A stretch of 64,000 bases of DNA from Gilichinskyi gelida. GTDB lineage: Bacteria > Acidobacteriota > Thermoanaerobaculia > Gp7-AA8. The notes under the pieces were generated by a model that was not told the origin of the DNA, ran no database searches, and was given only the letters and a program-made list of their open reading frames with translations. The position numbers and the translations under genes are program-made. Within the stretch, counting starts at the first letter, position 1, and each line of letters begins with the position of its first letter. Shown one piece after another: positions 1 through 8,305 of this stretch. Location of the stretch: assembly GCA_038040385.1 (NCBI GenBank), contig JBBPII010000002.1, positions 310,001 through 374,000 of the forward strand, written 5' to 3'.

Positions 1-300
1 GGAGCCGGCCGTCATCCACTGCACGTCTCCGGCACCGATCCGGCCGTGATTGCCTTGCGAGTCCTGGTGCTCGATCGCGCCGGCGAGAACGTATGTCACG
101 GTCTCGAAACCCCGATGGGGGTGATCAGGGGCACCCTTCGCTTCGCCCGGACCGTGCGTCACCGGTCCCATCCGGTCCAGAAGCAGAAACGGATCGAGCT
201 GATCGAGATGAGCCGTGGGAAAGGGCCGCGTGACGATCATCCCTTCGCCTTCGAGCTGCGGAGTGGCGTGGACGAGCTTTGTGACCGAGCGTGTGTTCAT
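1..300 (-). CDS. Pirin family protein (3' end outside window)
   Basis: The visible 100 residues are the N-terminal cupin half of a pirin/quercetinase-type protein. They contain the family block PHRGFETVTYVLAG, followed by an EHQDS and a GDVQWMTAG segment. The His and Glu residues of these blocks bind the single metal in pirins. The start is ATG at 300, preceded by AGGAG about 4 bases upstream. The gene runs off the left edge, so the C-terminal cupin is not seen. Pirins are cytoplasmic, and their roles range from quercetin 2,3-dioxygenase to redox-sensing regulator, so no specific substrate can be given. The family assignment is secure from the motif. Confidence 0.9.
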   Translation of the reverse strand, partial: MNTRSVTKLVHATPQLEGEGMIVTRPFPTAHLDQLDPFLLLDRMGPVTHGPGEAKGAPDHPHRGFETVTYVLAGAIEHQDSQGNHGRIGAGDVQWMTAGS

Positions 301-330
301 CACTCCTGACAACAAACGGACATTCCCCGC

Positions 331-3039
331 CTACCGCACCGCCCGACGCTTTCCTGCTGCCGGGCGTCCGGTCAGCTTGAACCCCGTCACGCTCGTGGCG
401 TGGCCGTCGAACTGCGCGCCGAAGGCGTAGATCCGAAACTCCAGCGGACCGCTGATGGCCGCGAAGGCCGGCGTCGAAGGCAGCTTGACCACGTGCTCGA
501 CCTCGTCCGTGCTCCCCTTCTCCACCTCACTGCTCACGTAGAGCGCGTCGTTCTGGGTGAAACCGGTGGCGCTGGAGAACAGCGCGTAGCCGAGAGGCGA
601 ATGGAAGCCGATGCGCCGGGTGGCGAATCGCACCTCGGCGTCGCGCAGGTCGATCGGTGGCGAGCGGGGCGTGATCGTGGCCCGCACATGGTGCAGAGCG
701 GAGATGGCCTGCGCGAGAGTCTCGTTCGCGGTCCCCGGTGCGCTCACCGCAAACACCAGGGCGTTGTCGCCCGGCCGAGGGGACACGCTGCCGAACGTCC
801 ATCCGCTCCAGCTCACGCTCGAGGCCAGGACGAACGTCTTGGTCCACGGAACGTTGAGAGAGGGTGCGGTGCCGCGGAAATCGCTCTGTACCAGTGTGCC
901 GGCGCCGCCAAACGTCTCCAGCGTGAAGATGCGCCAGGCCGGGTCGCCGTCGGCATCGTGCACGCGGACGAAGATGTAGTTCTTACGGCTTCCGGTCGGC
1001 GTTCCGCTGACGCGCAGCGTGCTGCCGGACGCGCTGGTGGTGAGGCCCGACTCGAGAAACGCGCCAACGACGGTGACCGTTCGCGCGCCCTCGCCGCCGT
1101 TGGTGACGATGTCGGCCGAATAGGGCTGGCCAGCGATGCCGACCGGCAGGATCGACTGCGTCGAGAACTGCGGGACGCCGCCGAGCGGCGTGTCGATGTG
1201 GCGCAACGTGGTGAAGCGGCTGAAGTGCTCGAGCATCAGCGCGTATTTCGGCGCGGTGGCCAGAGCCTGATCGAGAGACTCGAGATGGCCCCACTGCCCG
1301 AACCGGCCCCAGGTGCTGGTGTCGGTGTACGGCGTGTGAGTCCACAGCCCCTTGCTCCTGGCCATCTCCAGATGGATGCGATAGACGCCGGCGATGCGCG
1401 GGTCGCGGTTCATGGCTTCGACGAACGTGGTGACGCCATCGTCGGTCGGCACGCCCGAGCCGTTCGTCGCATTGCGATCGATGTCGTCGGTGAAGAGTGA
1501 CGGCCCTCCCTCGTAGGCGATGATCGGAAGCGAGTATCCGAGGGTTTCGTTGGGCAGCGTGCGGAGGGAAGCGGAGAATCCTCCTCCGATGCCGGTGGCG
1601 TCCGGTCCGCTGCCGGATGCCGAGTCGCCGGCGAGCATGCGCCGCGTCCACTCGTCGAACACCGTGGTCATGTGACTCGCGAACAGCGACGTGGACCAGT
1701 ACGGATCGTCGTAGAGCTTCCCGGCCGTGAATCCCTTCTCGTCGACGAAGCCCTGGATGTCGTTGCCGAAGTACGTGGTCACGGCGAGAACGTCGGGGCG
1801 CACCGCCGGCGTGAGCGTCGCGCCGTACGCTCCGATCTCCTGCAGGAAGGGACGGGAGTACGAATCGTTCGCGGTGAAGATCGCCGCGACGCGCACGAGG
1901 CGGTTCGTCCCGCCGAAGACCTGCTGGAAGATCCGCCACGTATCGGCGAAGCGCCGCGCCGTGAACTGCGGCTTGCTCAGCCCGCGCGCGGCGGCCTGCT
2001 CCTCGGCCCAGTTCCCCTGCGGGAAGGCGAAGCCGCCGGACCAGATCTCGTTGGAGAACTCGACGTAGACCTTCAGATCGCTGCGAAGCGGCGGAAAGAC
2101 GGCGTTGGAGTTTGGGGCGTCGTACGGATTCACGCCATCGCTTCCGAACGCGATCAGCTTCGCCAGGCGGGTGATGAAGGCGTCGGTGGCCAGGTGCGGC
2201 ACGTTGATCCAGAGGTTCCGCCCGGTCTGATTGCAGAGGGCGACCATGGTCTCGAAGGCCACGCCCGTCTCGCGATCGCCGTCGGCGGCTGCGGAGGGCC
2301 GACGCGGGTTGAGGATCCCGCTCATGAAGACGTGCGACGGGAGCCTCCGGTCGCTCCAGTCCTGCTGCGGGCTGGCGTTGGTTGCGCCCCAGTCCATGAA
2401 GCGGATGAAGCCCCAATCGGCGTCGGCGATCCGCTGCAGCAGCAGCGGATGAAAGAGCTGACCCTCCAGAGAGACACCCTGGTATTCGAGCCAGACTCGG
2501 ATCTCGGTGAGCGGCGAAGCGATGGCCAGCACTTCGATCCACTGCGACGATTGCCCCGGGCCGGTGCAGACATAGATCCGCCGTCCGTCGGCGAGATTGC
2601 CGGTCGCCGGTCCCGACGAGCCCGACTCCACGAACGTGCCGTTCACCAGGCGGATGTCGGCGTTGCCTTTCCACGTGACGACGATGCGCCCCTTGGCGAG
2701 GTTGTCGCGGGCCGGCCAGCCTGCGGGGCGGAAGTTTTCGTTGACGTGCAGGCCGAACACCAGCGCACGCAGCTTCTGCCCCGGGTCGAGGAACTTCGGA
2801 TAGCCGTTCTCGAACTGCGCCGTGGTGTAGGGGATCGGGGTCCCGAACTCGCTACCCGTGTAGCTGAGCCACTGCCCTCCCTGATGGAGCGCGTTGGCGA
2901 AGTAGGGCGTGTTGTAGTAGGCGATGTTGCTCGGGTGATAGCCGACCGGGCGGAGGATCGCGGTGTCGAAGGACTGCGCGCCCGCGCAGACGGCGAGCGC
3001 CGACACGAGGGCAAGGGCGACGACGGTTCTCGGTTGCAA
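331..3039 (-). CDS. Large secreted glycoside hydrolase-like protein
   Basis: A 902-residue protein with an N-terminal signal peptide (about residues 1-21, ending CAGAQ). The central part resembles a TIM-barrel glycosidase of clan GH-A: a FIRFMDW segment, WINVPHLA, and YVEFSNEIWSGGF, where NE could supply the acid/base pair, then IIAYEGGPS as a possible nucleophile strand. After about residue 640 come a putative Ig-like domain (STQSILPVGIAGQPYSADI) and a C-terminal beta-rich region ending in a basic tail. I cannot assign a GH family or substrate. Secretion is inferred from the leader. It converges on the partial pirin gene and is divergent from the next gene. Confidence 0.7.
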   Translation of the reverse strand: MQPRTVVALALVSALAVCAGAQSFDTAILRPVGYHPSNIAYYNTPYFANALHQGGQWLSYTGSEFGTPIPYTTAQFENGYPKFLDPGQKLRALVFGLHVNENFRPAGWPARDNLAKGRIVVTWKGNADIRLVNGTFVESGSSGPATGNLADGRRIYVCTGPGQSSQWIEVLAIASPLTEIRVWLEYQGVSLEGQLFHPLLLQRIADADWGFIRFMDWGATNASPQQDWSDRRLPSHVFMSGILNPRRPSAAADGDRETGVAFETMVALCNQTGRNLWINVPHLATDAFITRLAKLIAFGSDGVNPYDAPNSNAVFPPLRSDLKVYVEFSNEIWSGGFAFPQGNWAEEQAAARGLSKPQFTARRFADTWRIFQQVFGGTNRLVRVAAIFTANDSYSRPFLQEIGAYGATLTPAVRPDVLAVTTYFGNDIQGFVDEKGFTAGKLYDDPYWSTSLFASHMTTVFDEWTRRMLAGDSASGSGPDATGIGGGFSASLRTLPNETLGYSLPIIAYEGGPSLFTDDIDRNATNGSGVPTDDGVTTFVEAMNRDPRIAGVYRIHLEMARSKGLWTHTPYTDTSTWGRFGQWGHLESLDQALATAPKYALMLEHFSRFTTLRHIDTPLGGVPQFSTQSILPVGIAGQPYSADIVTNGGEGARTVTVVGAFLESGLTTSASGSTLRVSGTPTGSRKNYIFVRVHDADGDPAWRIFTLETFGGAGTLVQSDFRGTAPSLNVPWTKTFVLASSVSWSGWTFGSVSPRPGDNALVFAVSAPGTANETLAQAISALHHVRATITPRSPPIDLRDAEVRFATRRIGFHSPLGYALFSSATGFTQNDALYVSSEVEKGSTDEVEHVVKLPSTPAFAAISGPLEFRIYAFGAQFDGHATSVTGFKLTGRPAAGKRRAVR

Positions 3040-3135
3040 TCGTTGAAATCCTAGCAGGACCGGACCGCATCACGCCTGGGCCGTTTCGCACCTCCGCTCT
3101 CCACCGCGCGCCCGATGCTCCGTGATCATGCGCGC

Positions 3136-3546
3136 ATGAAACGACTGATGATGCTCCTCCTTCTCCTCCCCCTGCCGCTGTTTGCCGAAGCGCCGCGCGC
3201 CGAGGTCGAGCGACTGAACCGCGAGATGACGGCCGCGCTCGAGCGCGGTGACGGGCTGGCCGTCGCCCGCATCTACGCCGATGACGCCCGCATCGTCGGC
3301 CCCAAGCGTCAGGAGGTCAAAGGCCGCGAGGCCATCGATCGCTACTGGTCGCGCATCAAGAATGCGAAGTGGACGCTCGAGGTCGTCGAAGTGGGCGGGA
3401 CGCGCGACGAGGCCTACCAGATCGGCGTCTCCACGCTCACCTGGAAGGACGGCGACAAAGAGGGTAGCTACATCTGCGATTTTGTCCTGATCTGGAAACG
3501 CGATGCGAACGGCAAGCTCCGCATCCACCTCGATCTCTACAACTGA
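3136..3546 (+). CDS. Secreted DUF4440/SnoaL-like protein
   Basis: About 136 residues. The start is placed at 3136 because the protein then begins MKRLMMLLLLL, a clean signal peptide ending near FAEAP; an in-frame upstream ATG at 3115 would add a non-hydrophobic extension. The mature part has the NTF2-like/DUF4440 pattern: a helix with REMTAALERGD, then DDARIVGP, GREAIDRYW and a C-terminal FVLIWKRDANGKLRIHLDLYN. Such proteins form cone-shaped alpha+beta barrels, often of unknown role. The stop codon is one base from the start of the serine hydrolase downstream, so the two are probably co-transcribed and both exported. Confidence 0.75.
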   Translation: MKRLMMLLLLLPLPLFAEAPRAEVERLNREMTAALERGDGLAVARIYADDARIVGPKRQEVKGREAIDRYWSRIKNAKWTLEVVEVGGTRDEAYQIGVSTLTWKDGDKEGSYICDFVLIWKRDANGKLRIHLDLYN

Positions 3547-3547
3547 C

Positions 3548-4945
3548 ATGCGGACGATCGCGGCCCTTCTCCTCGCTCTCACCATCGACGCCAAAGAGCT
3601 GCAGACGCTGCTCGACGGAATCATCCCCGCTGCGATGGAGAAGCAGCAGATCCCCGGCGCCGCCTTCATCCTCGTTCAGAACGGTCGGGTGGTGCTGGCC
3701 AGGGGCTACGGACTCGCCGACGTCGCCCGCAAGAAACCGGTCAGCGCCGAGACGACGATTTTCCCCATCGGCTCGATCACCAAAGTCTTCACCGCCACGG
3801 CCGTCGTGCAGCTCGCCGATCGCGGGCAGATCGACTTGAACGCCGATGTCAACCGGTACCTGGCGACGGTGCGCGTTCCCGCGACCTATGCCGCTCCGGT
3901 CACCGCAAAGCATCTCCTGACGCACAGCGCCGGATTCGATGAGCTGCGCGGCCGGCTCCTCCAATCGGCGGAAGAGCGCGTGCAGCCGCTCGACCGATTC
4001 CTGGCCACACGACTGGTGCGCGTTCGTCCGCCGGGCGTCATGACCGCCTATTCGAGCTTCGGAATAGCCCTGGCCGGGTTGCTGGTGGAGGATGTCTCCG
4101 GGATTCCGTTCGAGCGATACCTGTCCTGCAACATCTTCGCGCCGCTGAAGATGAACCGGACGCAGATCACCACGCCGGAAACGCTGGCCGACGATCTGGC
4201 CGTGCCGTACGAGGTCGATGAAGGAAAAGTCGTCGCCATTCCGTTCGAGCGCTATCACTCCACGCCCGCCTCCTCGATCACCAGCAGCGCGGCCGACATG
4301 GGCCGTTTCATGCTGGCCGTCCTCGGCGAAGGAGCGTTGCAAGGCGCCCGCATCCTCAGCGAAAAGGCCACGCTGGAGATGGGACGGCAGCAGATCACGA
4401 TGCATCCGCGCATCCCCGGGCTCGGATACGGCTTCCAGATGTCCGACACCAACGGGCAGCGCATCATCGAGCACGGCGGCAACATCGGCGGCTTTCACTC
4501 GCTGATGGTCCTGCTGCCCGACCACGAAACGGGGTTCTACGTCGTCGCGCATCGCGAGGGAGCCGATCTCCGCTCGCCGGTGCGGAAGGCGATCCTCGAC
4601 CGCTGGTTCCCCGGTCCCGCTCCGCAACCGCCCGTCGCCCTCACCCCGTTCCCCTCTCCCCCAGGGAGAGGGGAACGGGGTGTCGAGGGGACGTACCGCG
4701 CGAATATCTGGTGTCACACCTGTCCGTTCGATCCGGCTCGCGTGCAGGATGCGCGCGTCACCCTCAACGGCGACGGCAGCATCAACGTGTGGGACGAGCG
4801 GTGGATCGAAGTAGAGCCGCTCTTCTTCCGCAGCCCCGACGGACGGCGGCGCATCGGCTTTCACGCGGACGCGAACGGGCACATCACGGTATTGACATCG
4901 GGATCGTGGATGGTCATGGAGCGGCTGCCCGACCGGAATCCATAG
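3548..4945 (+). CDS. Class C beta-lactamase-like serine hydrolase
   Basis: A 465-residue penicillin-binding-protein/beta-lactamase fold enzyme. The start at 3548 directly follows the upstream stop and gives a short hydrophobic N-terminus. Catalytic motifs: GSITK (Ser76 and Lys79 of SxxK), a YSSFG segment where the Tyr-x-Asn motif is expected (the Asn is replaced), and HGGNIGG in the third-motif position. A small beta domain of about 100 residues follows the catalytic domain. The linker between them is encoded by a perfect 17-bp palindrome (4644-4680). Family members are esterases, D-amino-acid peptidases or beta-lactamases; substrate unknown. Two further members lie at 34469-35917 and 36455-37918. 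Confidence 0.85.
   Translation: MRTIAALLLALTIDAKELQTLLDGIIPAAMEKQQIPGAAFILVQNGRVVLARGYGLADVARKKPVSAETTIFPIGSITKVFTATAVVQLADRGQIDLNADVNRYLATVRVPATYAAPVTAKHLLTHSAGFDELRGRLLQSAEERVQPLDRFLATRLVRVRPPGVMTAYSSFGIALAGLLVEDVSGIPFERYLSCNIFAPLKMNRTQITTPETLADDLAVPYEVDEGKVVAIPFERYHSTPASSITSSAADMGRFMLAVLGEGALQGARILSEKATLEMGRQQITMHPRIPGLGYGFQMSDTNGQRIIEHGGNIGGFHSLMVLLPDHETGFYVVAHREGADLRSPVRKAILDRWFPGPAPQPPVALTPFPSPPGRGERGVEGTYRANIWCHTCPFDPARVQDARVTLNGDGSINVWDERWIEVEPLFFRSPDGRRRIGFHADANGHITVLTSGSWMVMERLPDRNP
4644..4680. repeat. Perfect palindrome inside a coding region
   Basis: Two 17-base arms (4644-4660 and 4664-4680) are perfectly complementary around a 3-base loop. The element lies in frame within the serine hydrolase gene and encodes a Pro/Gly/Arg-rich linker (TPFPSPPGRGERG). 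It belongs to a wider set of GC-rich palindromes in this window, some intergenic and some in frame. Confidence 0.85.
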
Positions 4946-4946
4946 A

Positions 4947-6047
4947 ATGCCCCCATCCATGACCGTCTCCACGGCGCCCGCCACGATGGCCGCCCCGCTC
5001 CCCCTGCGTCGCGCCCTCTGGTGGCTGATTGCCCTCGGCATCTGGACGATCTTCCCGCTGCTCTCCGCGCTGCAGGAGGCGTTCTACTCGGCGTACGTCG
5101 GCAGGGACATCGCGTGGAGGGAGCTGCTGCCGCTGCGGATTGCGGACTGGTACACCTGCGCGCTTTTCACGCCAGTCTGCTTCTGGTTGGTGCGCCGCTT
5201 TCCGCTGCAGCGGGGCATGTGGATTCGCAACGCGGCCGTGCACCTCACGGTCATCAGCATGGCCGTGACCCTGAAGTTTGCGATCTACGTCGACGTGGGC
5301 CGGCGTCTCCGCCCTGCGCAAAACTGGCGGCTGGACACGATCCTGGCCCGCGGCTTCGTCTCCGAGAGCATCGCTTTCTGGGCCCTGCTGGGCATCGTGC
5401 ACGCGGTCGAATATCACCGGCGCTATCGCGAGCGCGAAGTCCACGCGGTCCGGCTGGAGGCGGAGCTGGCCGGCGCGCGACTCGACGCGCTGACGGCGCA
5501 GCTTCAGCCCCACTTCCTGTTCAACACGCTGCACAGCGTCTCCACGCTGATGCGCCGCGACGTCGACGCGGCCGAGGAGATGCTCGCGCATCTGGGAGAC
5601 CTCCTGCATCGAACCCTGCGCCATCGGGACAGTCACGAGATTCCGCTCGCGGAGGAGTTGGAGCTGCTGCGGCATTACCTGGACATCATGAAGATCCGCT
5701 TTCAGGATCGGCTGGTGGAGCGAATCAGCATCGAGGACAGCGTCAGGAGCGCGCTGGTCCCGCCGTTCATCCTTCAACCGCTGGTCGAGAACGCCATCCG
5801 CCACGGCATCGCGCGGAAGCCGGGAGCGGGATTGCTCGAGATCGCCGCGCGCCGCGCCGGCGCTTCGCTGGAGATCACCGTGCGCGATGACGGCGAAGGC
5901 TTCAACGGCGGCAGCGAAGGCGTCGGGCTTTCCAACACGCGGCGCCGGCTGGAGGAGCTGTACGGCCGGCAGCAGAGTCTGGAGCTGCTGCCCGCGGAGG
6001 GTGGAGGACTGCTGGTGCGCATCACTATTCCGTTCCGCCCGTCATGA
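4947..6047 (+). CDS. LytS/YehU-type sensor histidine kinase
   Basis: A 366-residue inner-membrane kinase. The N-terminal 150 residues contain about four hydrophobic segments. They are followed by a short coiled linker and the His_kinase domain of the LytS/YehU family (QLQPHFLFNTLHSVSTLM, with phospho-acceptor His). The ATPase domain shows FILQPLVENAIRHG (N box) and DDGEGF and GVGLSNTRRRL (G boxes). ATG at 4947 and at 4959 are both possible; neither has a clear ribosome-binding site. The gene overlaps the LytTR regulator by 4 bases, the usual arrangement for this two-component family. The signal sensed is unknown. Confidence 0.92.
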   Translation: MPPSMTVSTAPATMAAPLPLRRALWWLIALGIWTIFPLLSALQEAFYSAYVGRDIAWRELLPLRIADWYTCALFTPVCFWLVRRFPLQRGMWIRNAAVHLTVISMAVTLKFAIYVDVGRRLRPAQNWRLDTILARGFVSESIAFWALLGIVHAVEYHRRYREREVHAVRLEAELAGARLDALTAQLQPHFLFNTLHSVSTLMRRDVDAAEEMLAHLGDLLHRTLRHRDSHEIPLAEELELLRHYLDIMKIRFQDRLVERISIEDSVRSALVPPFILQPLVENAIRHGIARKPGAGLLEIAARRAGASLEITVRDDGEGFNGGSEGVGLSNTRRRLEELYGRQQSLELLPAEGGGLLVRITIPFRPS

Positions 6048-6790
6048 GCTTGCGGACCGTCATCGCCGACGATGAGCCTCTGGCCCTCGAGCGCGTGCGA
6101 GAGCTGTTGCGCGAGCGCGACGATGTCGAGGTGGTGGGCGAAGCTCGGGACGGCGAAGAAGCCCTGCGGGTGGTGGAACAGACCGGGCCCGACCTTCTCC
6201 TTCTGGACGTGCAGATGCCGGGCTTGGACGGCTTCGCCGTTCTCGCCGAGCTCGACCCGGCACACTCCCCCGCGGTGGTGTTCATCACCGCCTTCGACGA
6301 ATACGCGGTGCGAGCCTTCGACGTGCACGCGCTCGACTACCTGGTCAAGCCGTTCCACCGTGCGCGTTTCCACGAGGCTCTCGATCGCGTCATCGCCGGA
6401 CGCGGCGAGTCGCGCAGCGCCGACGTGCGCAAGGCCGTCGCCCAATTGCAGCCGCGCGCTCCGTTGACGCGGTTCGTCGTTCGCTCAGCCGGAGAGATCT
6501 ACTTCGTCAAACCGACAGATGTCGCCTGGATCGAGTCGTCAGGCAACTATGTCCGCCTTCACACCGCAACGGGAGAGCACGTGGTGCGGACGTCGATTCG
6601 GGATCTCGAGGAGCGGCTCGACGCGGCCGTGTTCGTGAGGGTTCACCGTTCGGCGATCGTCAATCTCGATTACGTCAAGAAACTCGAGCCGTTCTTTCAC
6701 GGCGAGCACGTGATCACGCTGAAAGACGGTTCACAGTTGACGTCCAGCCGCAGCTACGCCGGACGGCTGCGCGAGATGTTGAAAGGGTGA
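6044..6790 (+). CDS. LytTR-family response regulator
   Basis: 248 residues. An N-terminal receiver domain (acidic DDEP near the start; phospho-acceptor Asp in LLLLDVQMPGLDG; Lys in DYLVKPF) is followed by a LytTR DNA-binding domain (about residues 140-245; WIESSGNYVRLHT, RVHRSAIVNL). It overlaps the kinase gene by 4 bases and is its partner by position and family. LytTR proteins bind direct repeats upstream of targets; I see no obvious target nearby. The stop codon lies two bases before the tRNA-Ala fragment, so this gene forms the left edge of the island. Confidence 0.93.
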   Translation: MSLRTVIADDEPLALERVRELLRERDDVEVVGEARDGEEALRVVEQTGPDLLLLDVQMPGLDGFAVLAELDPAHSPAVVFITAFDEYAVRAFDVHALDYLVKPFHRARFHEALDRVIAGRGESRSADVRKAVAQLQPRAPLTRFVVRSAGEIYFVKPTDVAWIESSGNYVRLHTATGEHVVRTSIRDLEERLDAAVFVRVHRSAIVNLDYVKKLEPFFHGEHVITLKDGSQLTSSRSYAGRLREMLKG

Positions 6791-6792
6791 AG

Positions 6793-6831
6793 TGGTGGAG
6801 CTGAACGGGATCGAACCGATGACCTCCTGAG
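6793..6831 (-). repeat. tRNA-Ala 3'-end fragment (candidate att site)
   Basis: These 39 bases are identical to the 3' end of the complete tRNA-Ala gene at 12057-12095 and in the same orientation. They cover the encoded CCA, discriminator base, 3' acceptor strand, T arm and the 3' side of the anticodon stem. Outside the 39 bases the copies diverge apart from a short GAAG next to the CCA. A full tRNA at one end and a displaced 3' fragment at the other is the footprint left by tRNA-targeting tyrosine integrases. No integrase gene remains inside. Confidence 0.85.
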
Positions 6832-7166
6832 CGCTGTCTGCCGCATTCGTGTCGGGATTGGACGTCGTCACCGATGCCGTGTTCGAAACGGGGCCGGGCG
6901 TCGATGGCAGCGTGATCACGAGTGAGATCGTCGCCGAGCCGCCACTGGCCATCGTGCCGAGGTTGCAGGTCACGGTCGATGTGCCGCTGCAGATCCCCTG
7001 GCTCGGCGTGGCGGAGACGAACGACGGGATGGTGGATGAGGAGCTGTTCTATGTCGGGTCGGACAATGCTTATCCGACGACCTTCAACGGGGACGGCGTC
7101 TTGGTGATCGACAGATCGACATTGCCGCCGGAGACCGTCGTCGATGCCGATGCGGAGTTATTCACG
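6832..7166 (-). pseudogene. Decayed DUF11-repeat fragment
   Basis: Read on the minus strand, one frame gives VNNSASASTTV, VDLSITKTPSP, FVSATPSQG, STVTCNLGTMASGGSA and VSNTASVTTSNPDTNAADS, the signature blocks of a DUF11 (surface-protein) repeat. Two in-frame stops (TAA and TAG) and a shortened middle section show it is not translated as a unit. The similarity ends exactly where the tRNA fragment begins, so it is probably debris of a larger surface-protein gene cut by integration or deletion. Confidence 0.7.
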
Positions 7167-7219
7167 GCACAAATGCGAAGGCGAGCCGATTCGACGCGCG
7201 ATCGACGTGCATCGACTGG

Positions 7220-7248
7220 TTGCGAACTAGCCAACGACTGGTTAATAT
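7220..7248 (+). promoter_or_regulatory. Putative leaderless promoter of the toxin-antitoxin pair
   Basis: TTGCGA (7220-7225) and TAATAT (7243-7248) are separated by 17 bases, which puts the expected start of transcription at or next to the A of the antitoxin ATG at 7255. No ribosome-binding site is visible, so the mRNA would be leaderless. The nine-base direct repeat CGACTGGTT (7213-7221 and 7235-7243) brackets the -35/spacer region and could be an autoregulatory operator. Confidence 0.45.
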
Positions 7249-7254
7249 CGTCGG

Positions 7255-7518
7255 ATGCCGAAGATGAGCGCCTTTGAAGCGAAGACCCGTTTCGGCGAGC
7301 TGTTGCAGCGCGTCGAGCGTGGGGAGGAGATCGTCATCACCCGGCACGACCGTCCCGTCGCGCGCGTGGTGCGGGAAGGGGCACCGAACCTCGATTCCGT
7401 GAAGCGGTCCGTCGAAGGGCTGCGCCAGTTGCAGCAGCGCATTCGCAAACGCAGCCGAGGCAGGTCCGCACTCTCGCCGGCCGAGGTCCGCGCCGCAATT
7501 GGATACGGCCGGAAGTGA
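7255..7518 (+). CDS. Phd/YefM-type (VapB-like) antitoxin
   Basis: 87 residues. The N-terminal half has the Phd/YefM pattern (AFEAKTRFGELLQRVERGEEIVITRHDRPVARV is the conserved stretch, cited as AKTRFGELL and VITRHDRPVARVV). The C-terminal half is a basic helix that would bind the toxin. The gene overlaps the toxin by 4 bases (GTGA), so translation is coupled. Antitoxins of this family neutralise the partner and repress the operon. A second in-frame ATG at 7264 is possible, but 7255 fits the predicted leaderless promoter. It lies inside the tRNA-Ala-flanked island. Confidence 0.85.
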   Translation: MPKMSAFEAKTRFGELLQRVERGEEIVITRHDRPVARVVREGAPNLDSVKRSVEGLRQLQQRIRKRSRGRSALSPAEVRAAIGYGRK

Positions 7519-7952
7519 AACGATCCTTCGTCGCCGACGCCTCGGTCGCCATCGCCTGGGTTCACCCCGCCCAGGCCACCTCCGAAACCGACGCGATGCT
7601 CGATCGTCTCGCCGCGGGCGACTCTCTCGTCGTTCCCGCGCTGTGGCCGCTCGAAGTGGCGAATGCGCTCACGGTTCTTCGCCGTCGCCGAAAGCTCACC
7701 CCCGACGAAGCTCGGACCGCCATCGAGATCATTCGCGAGCTGCCGGCAGCGATCGATCACGAAGCCGCCGCTCTCGCCTTCACACGGCTTGTGGAGCTGG
7801 CGTCAGAACACGAACTGACCATCTACGACGCGACGTACATCGAACTGGCGACGCGCAGACAATTGCCCCTTGCGTCGAACGACGCGCGGATGAAACAGGC
7901 GGCAATCCGATCGGGCGTGGATCTGTGGCAAAGCGACACGTCAGAGAAATGA
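7515..7952 (+). CDS. VapC-type PIN-domain toxin
   Basis: 145 residues. PIN-domain ribonuclease with the expected acidic residues: Asp in FVADASVAIAW near the N-terminus, Glu in LWPLEVANAL, Asp in TIYDATYIELA, and a final Asp in LASNDARMK. These acidic residues coordinate Mg2+ for RNA cleavage in VapC toxins. GTG start overlapping the antitoxin stop. The pair may stabilise the island. The RNA target is not predictable. Confidence 0.9.
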   Translation: MKRSFVADASVAIAWVHPAQATSETDAMLDRLAAGDSLVVPALWPLEVANALTVLRRRRKLTPDEARTAIEIIRELPAAIDHEAAALAFTRLVELASEHELTIYDATYIELATRRQLPLASNDARMKQAAIRSGVDLWQSDTSEK

Positions 7953-8236
7953 AATCGCGCAGCGCGCGAAGCGGCCGAACTGGCGACTTCCTGAATGCCT
8001 GAATTGATAGAAGTGGTGGAGCATCCTTCCCGAGTATCGAACCGCCATCCTCTCGCTCCTTCGATTCCACCCTCGGCTCCATCGGGTAAAGATCTCTGGA
8101 GGGTACTTCGCCCCGGTGGCACTGAAAATCAATTCGGAGCGACGCGCCGAACGTACCTCTGCCCAGACGAGCGTATGCGGGAAAGCAGCAATCGGTCAAT
8201 CTCGCGTTATTTCTAGCCACCTGAACGCAACGCAGC
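7953..8236. other. Gene-free spacer between toxin and borosin operon
   Basis: No convincing reading frame on either strand. It holds the tRNA-like remnant at 8010-8080 and is less GC-rich than the surrounding chromosome, particularly toward the borosin promoter. Confidence 0.5.
8010..8080 (-). other. Possible degenerate tRNA-like remnant
   Basis: Bases 8010-8022 repeat the 13 bases GAAGTGGTGGAGC found at the left island edge (6789-6801). TCGAACCG follows 14 bases later, as in a tRNA T arm but with a 5-base longer spacer. GGAGC (8018-8022) can pair with GCTCC (8076-8080) as an acceptor-like stem. The interior does not fold into a normal cloverleaf. It may be a third, decayed att-like copy separating the toxin-antitoxin module from the borosin operon. 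Confidence 0.25.
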
Positions 8237-8288
8237 TTGACACAGGTCGAATGAATGATGTCTTGACTTATATGTGCTGTTGTATTAT
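8237..8288 (+). promoter_or_regulatory. Putative promoter region of the borosin operon
   Basis: A markedly AT-rich stretch directly upstream of the first methyltransferase contains TTGACA (8237-8242), TTGACT (8263-8268) and TATTAT (8283-8288). No pair has an ideal 17-base spacing, so the exact promoter is uncertain. TTGACT with a -10 around 8283-8291 would place transcription start roughly 8-11 bases before the ATG at 8306. Confidence 0.35.
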
Positions 8289-8305
8289 TGATGCCGATCT
8301 GGGTC

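Noticed and set aside
331..3039. Long plus-strand frames opposite the 902-residue gene (for example 400-1500 and 1672-3054)
   Set aside because: Their translations are Arg/Glu/Gly-rich with no domain signal, typical antisense shadows in GC-rich DNA.
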